The notes: generated by a model from the letters alone, not told the origin. A DNA stretch of 64,000 nucleotides from Allofournierella sp. (GCA_020025635.1 JAHHRU010000001.1:205790-269789); one strand, 5' to 3'; positions 15,356-24,304 are shown, counted from the first letter of the stretch. Numbers and translations: made by a program.

Positions 15356-17683
15356 TCAGGTCGTCAAACCGGTTCCGTTGATCAGCTTTTCCAACATCGA
15401 ATCCAATGTGGTCATCAGGCGGCAGGCCGCATTGTAGGATTTTGAATACTGCATCAAATTCATGGCCTCATCGTTCAGGTCAACGCTGGATACGGAATCC
15501 CGCTGCATATTCAGGTTGACTGCCGAGGTCTGCGCATTCTCAAAGAATGTATTGGTAACGCTGATATCCGTTCCCAGAACCGTTCCGATGTTCACCCACA
15601 TATCCTGGAAGGTGCCCGTCAGAAGGGGCTTTCCGTCTGCATCCTGAGCAATCAGGTCAGGCCGGAATTCCATGGGGGTTTCAAACAGGGTGAGCATGTG
15701 GCGGATGTTTTCGGTATCCGTGCTGCCCACACTGTCCATGCCGCTGCCCTTCACAAAGGAAGTAACCAGCTGTGCGCTCTTGGACCAGCTCTGAGAAATC
15801 GTGATATTCGCTGCGGTGATCCCGGTGGGGTCATCCTTATCGCCGCTGTTGCTGAACAGCACCGAGCCAACCTTGTCGCCGTTGGCTTCCAGGAAGGCCT
15901 TCTGCTGGTCGTCCAGCTTCATATCGGTGGTCAGGATGGTTTTCTTTCCGGCCGCATCGGTGTAAACCAGCGGCTCGCCTTTTTTATCGATATATTGGCC
16001 GTGCTGGTTGCGCATGAAGCCTTGGTTTGCTTCGTTGAACACATTCGCAAACTGGCGGGCCAGCAGATCCAGCGATTTCTGGTAGTAGCCGATGCCGCGC
16101 TTGCTTCTGGCCTCTTCGTCAATGTTGTCCACAACATTCTGAGAGGTGAACTCGCCGTCCTCGGTCAAGAACTCACGCTGGGCCTGCAGTACGCCCCGCA
16201 GGTCATTGTCGTCAAGGGCCACCGGTTGGGACGGATGCTTCACATACACCTGCTGGATGTACTGTGTTTCATGCAGGGCTTCCTTTGCATCGGCCGTGGG
16301 CACGGTGAGGGCCTGATCCTTCTCGGCGGTGGGGACCCGGGCCGCGGCGGTTTCATTGTCCGTGGGGGTGCCGTCTGCCATCAAGTAGGGCAGGTTCGGT
16401 GCCGTTGCCTGCTTGTTCGGGTCAAAGGCCGGGTTCCGCTTGGCCATCAGATACGGCATGGTGGCCTGATCCGCGCCGGTGTTGGGCATCGGCTTCAGAT
16501 AAGGCTCGGTCGCACTGGTGGGGCCGTTGTTCTGCAGCAGGTTGCCAGTAAGGATCTTCTGCTTGGTGATAATGGTAACGATGCCGTTGACATCTTCCTG
16601 GGTGACGGCCACGCCGTTGCCAAACTGCTCTCTCGAGATCTGCTGGGGCGGCTTTTTCTCCATGTTATACAGAAGGAAGCCGTTTTCGTCCTTCAGCGCG
16701 GAAACGTCCAGCATCAGGTCCTTGTCATAGGTGGGGCTGTCCTGCATCTGGGCCTGGCTCAGATCGGCGGTGGGTTTGCCGTCCTTATCCAGATAGGGCT
16801 TGTTTGCTTCGTCCACACCGGTCTTGTTGGGAACGGGTGTCTGATGCTTGATGAGCTGCGCGGCATAGATGCCATCCACCAATACGGAGGAGTCGGTGTC
16901 CACAGTGGGGTCCGGGTTGGTGTCACCCAGAGAAATGACCAGTTTTTCAACGGTCTGGCCTGCGCCGATCTCCTCGGTGGTGTAGCGCACATCGATTTTC
17001 ATGTATTCGGACAGATTGTCGATCAGCAGGTTGCGCTCATCCCGCAGTTCCAGTGCCGCATCACCGTGAAGCTCGCTCTGGCGGATGGATGCGTTCAGAT
17101 CACGGATCTTTGTGAGGATGTTGTTGACTTCCTTTACATTCTGGTTGAAGTCATTCAGCGTATTTTTGCGCACGTCTTCCAGCTGAGTGGCATAAGCTCT
17201 CAGCTTTCTTGTGAGTGCCTCTGCCGATGCACGCACCAGCGCATCCGAATCGGCGCTGCCCTTGTCCTTGGCCATCTGTTCCAGCTGATCGAAAAGGTCA
17301 TTGAACTGGGCCTCAATGATGCCGAATTCGTCCTTGCCTTTTCCTACCTCATCCAGGATGTCCTCAATGTTTTTCAGAGCTGCCAGCTTTGCGCCCATAG
17401 CGCCCACGTCCGAATTTTTGTTCCGGAAACGGATGTCCAGATACGGGTCGCGCAGCTGAGAAACGCCAATGCATTTCACGCCGTTGCCCACATTGACATC
17501 CCCGCGGGAATAGAAACGCTCTACCGTTCCGTTCACCATGCTGACCTGCTCCAGACGCTGTCTGGTGTAGCCGTTCGTATTGATATTCGTAATATTGTTT
17601 CCTGTCACACTCATGCCCTTTTGAGCAGCATAAATACCCGACTGTGCTTGTGTGAAGGAGCCAAACGTACCGATCGATGCCAT
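15356..17683 (-). CDS. flgK: Flagellar hook-associated protein 1, FlgK, long form
   Basis: First hook-filament junction protein. The N-terminus (GSFTQAQSGIYAAQKGMSVT, then GNNITNINTNGYTRQRLEQ) and C-terminus (VSSVDLNDEAMNLMQYSKSYNAA, ending MLEKLINGTGLTT in separate segments) are typical. At 775 residues it is longer than most FlgK proteins. The extra length lies in the middle, about residues 280-460, which contains four PYL-type segments (KPYLDKDGKPT, EPYLKPMP, MPYLMAKR, LPYLMADGTPT) in a Pro/Ala/Asp-rich setting. This would be a surface-exposed insertion. It lies 46 bases after flgN. Confidence 0.94.
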   Translation of the reverse strand: MASIGTFGSFTQAQSGIYAAQKGMSVTGNNITNINTNGYTRQRLEQVSMVNGTVERFYSRGDVNVGNGVKCIGVSQLRDPYLDIRFRNKNSDVGAMGAKLAALKNIEDILDEVGKGKDEFGIIEAQFNDLFDQLEQMAKDKGSADSDALVRASAEALTRKLRAYATQLEDVRKNTLNDFNQNVKEVNNILTKIRDLNASIRQSELHGDAALELRDERNLLIDNLSEYMKIDVRYTTEEIGAGQTVEKLVISLGDTNPDPTVDTDSSVLVDGIYAAQLIKHQTPVPNKTGVDEANKPYLDKDGKPTADLSQAQMQDSPTYDKDLMLDVSALKDENGFLLYNMEKKPPQQISREQFGNGVAVTQEDVNGIVTIITKQKILTGNLLQNNGPTSATEPYLKPMPNTGADQATMPYLMAKRNPAFDPNKQATAPNLPYLMADGTPTDNETAAARVPTAEKDQALTVPTADAKEALHETQYIQQVYVKHPSQPVALDDNDLRGVLQAQREFLTEDGEFTSQNVVDNIDEEARSKRGIGYYQKSLDLLARQFANVFNEANQGFMRNQHGQYIDKKGEPLVYTDAAGKKTILTTDMKLDDQQKAFLEANGDKVGSVLFSNSGDKDDPTGITAANITISQSWSKSAQLVTSFVKGSGMDSVGSTDTENIRHMLTLFETPMEFRPDLIAQDADGKPLLTGTFQDMWVNIGTVLGTDISVTNTFFENAQTSAVNLNMQRDSVSSVDLNDEAMNLMQYSKSYNAACRLMTTLDSMLEKLINGTGLTT

Positions 17684-17729
17684 AAAAACGCTCCTTTTCT
17701 TTTACTCTTTGTTTAAATTTGTATAAAAA

Positions 17730-18203
17730 TTACGCGCGGAAATCTGTTTTCATATTGGAAGGCGGTACAGCTTCTTCTGCTGCATATCCAGGCCCGGATG
17801 TGACAGATTCACCCATTGCAGCCAATACGTGATCGATCTCAGCAAGGCCCTTTTCCAGCGCTTTCCGCGCAGAGCCGGAAGCGAACTGGTATTCTTTGTA
17901 ATGGGTTTCGATATCCTCGACTGCCTGCTGCGCCTGGCTGCGAAGCTCAGCGGGGAAACGCAGCGGCAGCGCCTGCATCCCTGTGCTTTGCAAATTCAGC
18001 TGGTGCAGCAGCTCTGTGCGTTTTTGCTCCAGGCCGCGAAAATGCAGCGCTTCTGCCTGTTCGCTGTTCATGATCTCATTCAAAGCAGCCAGATCATCAC
18101 TGAGCACGATTTCTTTTTTCTTCTGTTCCAGGCCGCTGAGCCGGAGAAGGCCTTCATCGATGCCTTTCAGTACAGAAAGAAGTTCCTGATACAGCGTGTC
18201 CAC
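17730..18203 (-). CDS. flgN: FlgN-family chaperone for hook-associated proteins
   Basis: Export chaperone for FlgK and FlgL. The 157-residue protein is all helical, with heptad-like spacing (LLRLSGLEQKKKEIVLSDD, then FRGLEQKRTELLHQL) matching the FlgN fold, and a flexible tail. It starts with GTG preceded by GGAGGG. It sits between flgM and flgK, the standard order in Bacillota. Confidence 0.88.
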   Translation of the reverse strand: MDTLYQELLSVLKGIDEGLLRLSGLEQKKKEIVLSDDLAALNEIMNSEQAEALHFRGLEQKRTELLHQLNLQSTGMQALPLRFPAELRSQAQQAVEDIETHYKEYQFASGSARKALEKGLAEIDHVLAAMGESVTSGPGYAAEEAVPPSNMKTDFRA

Positions 18204-18205
18204 AA

Positions 18206-18514
18206 TCAGCCCTCCACATGAAACAACATTTTTCCTGCGATCTTAAAGGGATCCGGATGATATTTCCCTTCTGCCACTGCTTTCCGCAGCGCTTCGATAT
18301 CGCCGATCGTAGTTGTTGCTCGTACTTCCTGTGAAATACGTCCAACCAACTCTTTCGGGACAGCGGTATCTCTGTTTGACTCTGCCGACAACTCAACAGA
18401 ATCAAATCTACGCCATCTCTCCTCGGTCGGTGCAACATCGTATTTATTTAAATTGATATAAACGTTGCTTGTTTCAGTCAACGAAACACCTCCGGAGGCT
18501 GTTGGATTCAGCAC
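18206..18514 (-). CDS. flgM: Anti-sigma-28 factor FlgM
   Basis: Binds and holds FliA until the hook is finished, then is exported. The C-terminal half carries the FlgM pattern: DSVELSAESNRD, RISQEVRATTTIGDIEALR and AVAEGKYHPDPFKIAGKML. About 102 residues. The GTG at 18514 has an AAAGGA site about 11 bases away. A TTG at 18481 has a better site, GGAGGTG, 5 bases upstream and would give a 91-residue protein; I cannot decide between them. First gene of the flgM-csrA operon, behind a sigma-28-type promoter, so FliA would control its own inhibitor. Confidence 0.88.
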   Translation of the reverse strand: MLNPTASGGVSLTETSNVYINLNKYDVAPTEERWRRFDSVELSAESNRDTAVPKELVGRISQEVRATTTIGDIEALRKAVAEGKYHPDPFKIAGKMLFHVEG

Positions 18515-18572
18515 GATACTTCACATCCTTTGCTCAAATCTTGATTGAGTGTAATTTACTTCGATACATACT

Positions 18573-18599
18573 TTATCGGCCTATTTTTTAAAAAGATAA
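18573..18599 (-). promoter_or_regulatory. Sigma-28-type promoter of the flgM operon
   Basis: Read on the minus strand, GCCGATAA lies at 18580-18573, identical to the sigma-28 -10 consensus and to the flagellin promoter. Fifteen bases upstream is TTAT at 18599-18596, a weak match to TAAA. A start near 18566 gives a leader of about 50 bases to the GTG of flgM. Confidence 0.8.
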
Positions 18600-18700
18600 T
18601 TGTATTTACTAATATTTTATTGATCTTCGCGTTTATCCTTGTTTTAGGCCGCAAAATACCGCTTTTTCCCTTTCATTGCACGCTTTTTTTCACGGATTTT

Positions 18701-18740
18701 AAAAATACGGTGAACTTCTTTCTTGGAAGTTCACCGTATT
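18701..18740 (-). terminator. Terminator after the FapA-to-membrane-protein operon
   Basis: AATACGGTGAACTTC pairs perfectly with GAAGTTCACCGTATT around TTTCTTG; the minus-strand side continues TTTTTAAAA. It begins 23 bases after the end of the gene at 18763 and separates it from the flgM operon promoter. Confidence 0.85.
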
Positions 18741-18762
18741 GCAGAACTATTTTTTCCTTTGT

Positions 18763-19710
18763 TTAAATGGACGCTCCCTTCGGCAGCTCCACTTTTTGGA
18801 CCCGGTTGGTATCCTTCTGTATTTTGTAAAGGCTTTCTCCCGTTCTGCTCAGGCAGTATTCGCCAACCAGCACGTTTGTCCCGGAATCTTTATCCTTCAT
18901 AAAAATGTTCAGACGAATACAGGGTTTTCCGTCCACGACCACATCCACACCGGTGGTATAGATCTGGTAATCCGCCATGCTGTCACCTTCCAGTCCCAGA
19001 ACCAAAGGCGGCAGACTCCAGATAAATTCTTTTACTTCCAGAACCGAAATGGCTTTTGTCATTTCATAATAGTTTTCCGGCTTATCCTTGGCAGGCTCCT
19101 TGATTTCTCCCGGCATGTAAGAAACTTCCACATTGCAGTCTGCCTGGTCCCAGTCGATTTTGATGCAGATCACAGTTCCTTCTTTTTGGCCTGTCCGCGC
19201 CAGACTGTATGTACCTTCAGCGCCTTCGGCGGCAGTTGCCTTTTTCTTCTGCATCTCCTCATCAACGGCAAAATATCCTTTTCCGCCGGTCATGGTGCTT
19301 ACATACTGCGTGATCGATTCCAGCAGGTCCGGGAAATTGTGGTAAGCATAGGTCACATGGATGCTTTCCTGCTCGCAGGTGGGCTTTGAAGCATCTTCCT
19401 CTTCTGCGGCCTCGGCTTCTTCGCCTTCTCCGTTCTGCTCTGCCTGTTTTTTCTCTTCCTTTGCCGGTTCGTCTTTGGCCTTTTCTTCCTTTTTTTCCGC
19501 ATCCTCAGCTTCTTCCGGCTCCTGCTGCACCGGCTGCAGGGCAGGTACCTCAATATCATTCAGCTGATAGGTCAAAGGAAAATTGATTTCAACTTTTTCC
19601 GGCTCGATTTCCTGTTCTTTCTTCGGGAGCAGGAAGAACGCAGCCGCTCCGGCCGCTGCCAATACCAAAAGCACGACAACAACAAGGATGATCCGTTTTT
19701 TTCCTTTCAA
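18763..19710 (-). CDS. Unrecognised membrane-anchored protein with acidic linker
   Basis: No family recognised. Seen in 315 residues: a short basic N-terminus (MKGKKR), one membrane helix at about residues 7-28 (IILVVVVLLVLAAAGAAAFF), a beta-like segment to residue 60, an extremely acidic low-complexity linker at about 62-110 (Glu, Lys, Ala), and a folded domain from about 115 to the end with many beta-type stretches. The N-in topology would place the domain outside the membrane. The N-terminal layout recalls FliL, which is otherwise missing from this locus, but the C-terminal domain does not look like FliL. It is the last gene of the operon with FapA, CheX-like, CheY and FtsA-like proteins, 49 bases after the last of these. 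Confidence 0.8.
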   Translation of the reverse strand: MKGKKRIILVVVVLLVLAAAGAAAFFLLPKKEQEIEPEKVEINFPLTYQLNDIEVPALQPVQQEPEEAEDAEKKEEKAKDEPAKEEKKQAEQNGEGEEAEAAEEEDASKPTCEQESIHVTYAYHNFPDLLESITQYVSTMTGGKGYFAVDEEMQKKKATAAEGAEGTYSLARTGQKEGTVICIKIDWDQADCNVEVSYMPGEIKEPAKDKPENYYEMTKAISVLEVKEFIWSLPPLVLGLEGDSMADYQIYTTGVDVVVDGKPCIRLNIFMKDKDSGTNVLVGEYCLSRTGESLYKIQKDTNRVQKVELPKGASI

Positions 19711-19759
19711 TATTTTGCTCCTTTCTGTCTGGCTGACTCAAACACCACCCATCATCCGC

Positions 19760-21625
19760 TCATTCATCACAGCAGATGATGACCTGATCTCCATTTTTCA
19801 GCTCCTGACTGAATTCGCCTGCACTTCCATTGATTTCCATCTGCACATTGTGGTCAAGATGCTGAAAATCGATCTCGGTGCGTTCCAGAAGATCCATCAG
19901 ATAATAGGGAGAACCATCCGGCTTTGCCTCAAGAACAAGCTCCCGTCCATTCAGCTCGATCTTGATGGGGTTTGCTTTCTGCTGCAGCACCGGCTGCTCC
20001 AGAGCTTTCTTTTGCGGCACCGGTTCGCTTCTTGGTTCCTCTTTCCACAAAACAGAAACGATCACATCGCCCTGCTGGATCAGATGGTCTTTGGGGACCT
20101 CCTGCTCATTGATGAAGAACCGTCTTGCCATCCCGTCCGGGTAAAGCTCCGACACGGCCCGGTTGGCATCCTTGCCCGCAGCCGCCGGTGTAAATGTCAG
20201 CTCGTCCCCTGCGTGGACCACCTGCGTGATGGAGGCTTCTTTTCCGTTCAGCAAAAGCACAGCCGGTGTTCCAACTTCGCCATGCAGGGTCCGCTTTTCC
20301 CCATCCACTGTTACACGCAGCGTTTTTCCGTTCCGTGCCAGCATATCCGAATAGGTATAGCCGTTCATCAGCAGGATGTCACGCACTGTCAGAATGCCGC
20401 TGCGGAAAAGCTTTGCGGGTGCTCCGTTGAGATGGACCACATAGCTGTCATTGATCAGTCCCAGGCAGGCAGAAATGGCAATTCCAAGGGGCGTTGCAAA
20501 CTCAGGCGTTTTCAGGTCCACAGTTTCCGAATATGCGCTTTTGCCGTAATTGCTGCCTGCCACCGCCACGCGGCGGGAATCCATCTTCAACTTTTCCGCA
20601 ACCAGTTCCTGCAGGCCTTCCAGCTTGCTGCCGCCTCCGGCAAGGAAAAGCGCAGAGGGTGCGCCCTGATTCAAAGAAACCACCTGTTCGGCAATTTCAT
20701 CTGCCAGCAGCTCTGTTGACTTTTGGATGGCGGCCCGGAAATCCTCGCAGGTGCAGGAGTTATCCTGCCCCAGGATGTCCACATAGTGAATGTCCTTGCC
20801 TGCTGAAAGGCTCCGCTTCATTACTTCTGCGGTCTGGAAATCCACCAAATAGCTACGCATGACCGTTTCGGTGATCTCGTCTCCCGCAACGGTTGTCATC
20901 GTGTAGCCCACAACGCTGCCGTCACGGCACACTGCAATATCCGTTGTGCCAGCGCCGATATCGACCAGCGCCAAATTCAGCAGGCGGATCTCCGCCGGAA
21001 TGGCGGCATTCATTGCAGCAATGGGCTCCAGTGTGATGCCCGCAACCTGAAGATCTGCCATTTTTATCGCGGTATACAGGCTTTCCACCACTTCGCTGGG
21101 CAAAAATGTGGCAACCACATCCACCTCAACCGATTTGCCGCTGTGATCCTGCAATGTGGAAAGCGCGTAGCCGTCCAAACGGTACTGGGCCACAGTATAG
21201 CCGACAAGGAAAAATTTCCGCTGGCTGCTTTCATCCTTCTGCAGGCCTTCCTCCGCCTTGGATACCGCTCCGGTTTCCAGCTGGCTGATCTTTTCGGGGG
21301 TGATGGTTTCGTTCTCTGTCAGTTCCAGTGAAAAAGAGCCCTTCTCGGTTCTCAGTGCTCGGCCGGCCGCCGCCAGATAAACCCGTTCAAATCGAACTTT
21401 CATGCGGTCCTGCAAGCGGTCGGTCACACTGCGGACAAGTTTTGAAACCTGCTTGATATCATCGATCTGTCCGTCCATCATGGTGCGTTTGCTGTGTTCT
21501 GCAATCTCCACATCTTCCACACACAAGCGGTCATCGACCAATCTTCCCACAATGCCAACCACGCCTCTTGTGCCGATATCCAAGGCATAGATCAACTGGC
21601 TGTCCTGATTTTGAAATTCCGCCAT
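19760..21625 (-). CDS. FtsA-like actin-family ATPase with long C-terminal extension
   Basis: Actin-fold protein related to FtsA and PilM. Seen: the phosphate-1 loop ALDIGTRGVVGIVG near residue 15, an FtsA-type 1C-like section, phosphate-2 LVDIGAGTTDIAV near 215, and adenosine motif LAGGGSKLEGLQEL near 325. The actin core ends near residue 390; about 230 more residues follow, with beta-rich, ubiquitin-like segments (VRDILLMNGYTY, TVDGEKRTL, IELNGRELVLEA) that are absent from divisome FtsA. No C-terminal amphipathic membrane-targeting helix is evident. ATG at 21625 is chosen over TTG at 21634 from the GGAGAAGG site 9 bases upstream. It directly follows cheY. The setting suggests a scaffold for motility or chemotaxis proteins and not a cell-division role; that is inference. 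Confidence 0.85.
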   Translation of the reverse strand: MAEFQNQDSQLIYALDIGTRGVVGIVGRLVDDRLCVEDVEIAEHSKRTMMDGQIDDIKQVSKLVRSVTDRLQDRMKVRFERVYLAAAGRALRTEKGSFSLELTENETITPEKISQLETGAVSKAEEGLQKDESSQRKFFLVGYTVAQYRLDGYALSTLQDHSGKSVEVDVVATFLPSEVVESLYTAIKMADLQVAGITLEPIAAMNAAIPAEIRLLNLALVDIGAGTTDIAVCRDGSVVGYTMTTVAGDEITETVMRSYLVDFQTAEVMKRSLSAGKDIHYVDILGQDNSCTCEDFRAAIQKSTELLADEIAEQVVSLNQGAPSALFLAGGGSKLEGLQELVAEKLKMDSRRVAVAGSNYGKSAYSETVDLKTPEFATPLGIAISACLGLINDSYVVHLNGAPAKLFRSGILTVRDILLMNGYTYSDMLARNGKTLRVTVDGEKRTLHGEVGTPAVLLLNGKEASITQVVHAGDELTFTPAAAGKDANRAVSELYPDGMARRFFINEQEVPKDHLIQQGDVIVSVLWKEEPRSEPVPQKKALEQPVLQQKANPIKIELNGRELVLEAKPDGSPYYLMDLLERTEIDFQHLDHNVQMEINGSAGEFSQELKNGDQVIICCDE

Positions 21626-21630
21626 TGTGT

Positions 21631-22026
21631 TCAACCTTCTCCTTTTTGTGTCGCCTGAACAGCCTGAAGCGCACCACGCAGTCCCTCAAGCAGTGATTCC
21701 TTGGTGAAGGGCTTGAACAGGAAGCCCTTTGCACCTGCTTTCACCGCACTGTCGATCATATCATCATACGCCATAGAGGAAACCATAAAAATGTTCGCAT
21801 CGGGCCACTCCTCTTTCAGCTTTTTGCAGGCCTCCAATCCGTCGATTCCCGGCATGATAATATCCATTGTCACAAGGTCGGGCCGAAGCTCTTCATAGCA
21901 TTTAAGGGCCTCTTCGCCGCTTCTGCAGAACCCTGCAATTTCAATTTCGCTTCCTTCCAGCATCTTTTTCATCTGCTGATGTACAACCCGAGAATCGTCT
22001 ACAACCAAAATGCGATATGTTTGCAT
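21631..22026 (-). CDS. CheY-like single-domain response regulator
   Basis: A 131-residue receiver domain. Acidic pocket in ILVVDDSRVV, phospho-acceptor Asp in TMDIIMPG (about residue 54), conserved Ser in VSSMAY and Lys in FKPFTK are all present, so it can be phosphorylated. No output domain. The stop touches the start of the FtsA-like gene and the gene begins 2 bases after the CheX-like phosphatase, which points to a tightly coupled module. It is distinct from the CheY inside the fla/che operon at 43839-44207. Confidence 0.92.
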   Translation of the reverse strand: MQTYRILVVDDSRVVHQQMKKMLEGSEIEIAGFCRSGEEALKCYEELRPDLVTMDIIMPGIDGLEACKKLKEEWPDANIFMVSSMAYDDMIDSAVKAGAKGFLFKPFTKESLLEGLRGALQAVQATQKGEG

Positions 22027-22028
22027 TT

Positions 22029-22517
22029 TTATTCCTCCTCATTATCTGTTTCATCGTGTTCAATGAACCACGAGAATATTACAGACTCCTGCATTTCACT
22101 TATGAAAAACAAAGACTTTGCTTCGCTTTTTTCGTTTATAGCAGTGACATTGGGTGGTGTTTCATATTTTGGGAAAAAATATCGTGTCTTTTCATGCCAA
22201 TGTGAAAAAAGATGCGAAATAAATCTCCCGCAAAGTACATTCACATACTCAATGGCATACTCCTGAACTTCTTCCTTATCCTGAGGGTCACTTCCAACCA
22301 TTTTCTGTGTCAACCGGAAAAACAGCTGCGGGTCTGCCTGAAGCTGCACCGATATCCTGGTTTTCTTACCTGCACAAACAAGGACGGAATCCATCTGCTC
22401 TTTGTTTTGTTTTATCTGCGTTTTGGGACAACAGGTCAGGGTAATGCCCGCCATCCAGTCGGTCACCTCCTGCACCAGTTCCTGGGCCATCACAGTGATC
22501 CATGGCTCATCATACAT
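22029..22517 (-). CDS. CheX-like CheY phosphatase
   Basis: A 162-residue protein with the CheX/CheC-type fold. The key signature, Glu and Asn one helical turn apart, is seen in EYAIEYVNVLCGRF (about residues 86-99); in CheX these residues direct the water that removes phosphate from CheY-P. Low sequence similarity elsewhere and a long acidic tail. It is placed immediately before a cheY, which supports the role. Assignment is by motif and context. Confidence 0.72.
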   Translation of the reverse strand: MYDEPWITVMAQELVQEVTDWMAGITLTCCPKTQIKQNKEQMDSVLVCAGKKTRISVQLQADPQLFFRLTQKMVGSDPQDKEEVQEYAIEYVNVLCGRFISHLFSHWHEKTRYFFPKYETPPNVTAINEKSEAKSLFFISEMQESVIFSWFIEHDETDNEEE

Positions 22518-22549
22518 TGTTCAGCCGCTCCGTTCCTGCATTCAAAAAA

Positions 22550-24304
22550 TTAGTCATTCGTTCTGGTCTTGTGGTGTTTTGCGATCAAGTCATCATATTT
22601 CATTCTGTATCGATTTTGAATACCGTCCACATACTCTGCATCTTTGCCCATGATGATCTTTGTGATTGGATAAATGACATCACAGTCGACCAGGCATTGT
22701 GTCAGATCTGGCTTTTGCTCTGTGATTTTGTTTTTGTTCTTTTTCAGCTTTTCCAGTTTGACCTCTAAGGTCACTTTTCGGATCTTTGCTTTTGCCTTAC
22801 GCTCTCCTCGGATCGCGCAGCGTTCCATGTCTGCAATGGCCCGCTCCACAGAAGTTTTTTCGTTTTCTGCCTGCTCGATCTCTTGATTCAGCGATTCCAG
22901 CTCCAATTGCGCATACGGCAGCTCACCTAATATGATTTCAGTCTGCCGGCCTGAGCGGGCACCGATCATTTTTGCCCGAACAGCTTTTCCGGCAGTCAGG
23001 CTGCCGCCGATGATGCTTCCTCTTCCGCTGGTTACGATGATGGAGTCATCGCAGCAGATCTGGGATGACATAATGCAGTCAGCATAAACACTGCGTCCGC
23101 TGTACACCTGGCAGCTTTCCAGATATTTGGCCCGCACATTCCCCGCGCTTTTCAAAACCGCGCGGCTGTCGCCCACAACTCCGCTGCTGATCAGAAGGTC
23201 GCCTCCGGCAATGATCTGGCTTGCTTCCACCAAACCGTCGATCATGATCGTACCCTTGGCCTGAACGGTAAAGTTTTCTCTCACATCACCATGAATGTGA
23301 ACATCTCCGATAAAATCGATATTGCCGGTGGAATAGTCCACATCCTTCTCGATTTCAAGCACCGCGCGAACATGGAACACATCATTTTTGTATTCAAGGT
23401 TGCCGGATTGCAGCGCGATCAAATGAAGTCCGTCATCGCTGAGTGCCGTATTTCGGCCTTGGGGGACCTTGGCGGGAGAAACTGCCTTGGCCGGTGCCGG
23501 CTTGCCATCCACGCCCAGTCCGTCCTGCCCCGGGCAGGGCGGCTCGATATCACAGAGCACCTGCCCCTTATCCACATTCTGAATATAGGATATCGAGCGG
23601 TAATCCGCATTCCCGTTTTCATCCACCAGGATCTCCTGCTTCAGCTGATGCGGGAATTTCTCATGTACCACACCATCCCGGCCTTCAACCGGAGGCGTGC
23701 CGATGGCAATGGGGATCAATTCAAAATACGGCGTATCCTTCAGCACAGCCACGACTGTTTTTACTTCAATGCCGTTTTTGACACTGCCTGCCTCCAGCGC
23801 ACTCCCGATTTTTTCGCTTGTAAGCTTTTCCCCGCTGCCCACCGGCGGGAAAATAAACAGCCAGGCAATCATTTGATTCTCTGAAACATAGCAGCAGCAT
23901 TTTGCGCCCGATTTCAGTTCTGCACCGGTGCGCTCCAAGTTCTGAAGCATCTCGACTCTGCTTTGCGCATCCTGACACAGCTTCGCAGTAAGCCGGACTT
24001 TTTCACGTTCCAGCTCGGATTCATCCAACGGCAGCTTTTCCGGTTCCATCTTCCCTGTAAGAGACAGGATCGGAGGCAGCTGGTCCCCTGCCCAGCGCCG
24101 CCAAAGCGCCAGCATATTCCCTTGCATTTCCGGAAGGAGAAAATCCTCTGCCTGTTTTGACTTTTCAAAAGTTTCAGCTGTGGGCTGCAAGGATACAGGT
24201 TCCTGGATATCCGGCATCATCTTTTTTTCTTCTGAAGCTGATTTTGCTGTCTCGTCATTTTCCGTTTTGGGGTGTGAATGGCCCCGTTTTTCAAACAGAA
24301 ACAT
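22550..24304 (-). CDS. FapA family (DUF342) protein
   Basis: A 584-residue cytoplasmic protein of the FapA/DUF342 family. The first 70 residues are a charged linker; residues to about 200 are a variable N-terminal domain; the centre (about 200-450) is the DUF342 beta-helix-like region with repeated strands (GNIDFIGDVHIHGDV, VQAKGTIMIDGLVEA, AGGDLLISSGVVGD); a coiled coil follows near 470-540 (LESLNQEIEQAENEK). FapA proteins affect flagellar assembly and polar localisation in Vibrio and are widespread in Clostridia. The ATG at 24304 is chosen because AAAGGA lies 8 bases upstream; the longer frame adds a sequence overlapping the upstream terminator. First gene of a five-gene operon. Confidence 0.88.
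   Translation of the reverse strand: MFLFEKRGHSHPKTENDETAKSASEEKKMMPDIQEPVSLQPTAETFEKSKQAEDFLLPEMQGNMLALWRRWAGDQLPPILSLTGKMEPEKLPLDESELEREKVRLTAKLCQDAQSRVEMLQNLERTGAELKSGAKCCCYVSENQMIAWLFIFPPVGSGEKLTSEKIGSALEAGSVKNGIEVKTVVAVLKDTPYFELIPIAIGTPPVEGRDGVVHEKFPHQLKQEILVDENGNADYRSISYIQNVDKGQVLCDIEPPCPGQDGLGVDGKPAPAKAVSPAKVPQGRNTALSDDGLHLIALQSGNLEYKNDVFHVRAVLEIEKDVDYSTGNIDFIGDVHIHGDVRENFTVQAKGTIMIDGLVEASQIIAGGDLLISSGVVGDSRAVLKSAGNVRAKYLESCQVYSGRSVYADCIMSSQICCDDSIIVTSGRGSIIGGSLTAGKAVRAKMIGARSGRQTEIILGELPYAQLELESLNQEIEQAENEKTSVERAIADMERCAIRGERKAKAKIRKVTLEVKLEKLKKNKNKITEQKPDLTQCLVDCDVIYPITKIIMGKDAEYVDGIQNRYRMKYDDLIAKHHKTRTND

Noticed and set aside
15698..17716. Long plus-strand open frame opposite flgK
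   Set aside because: A by-product of GC-rich codon choice in flgK. No family pattern and no ribosome site.
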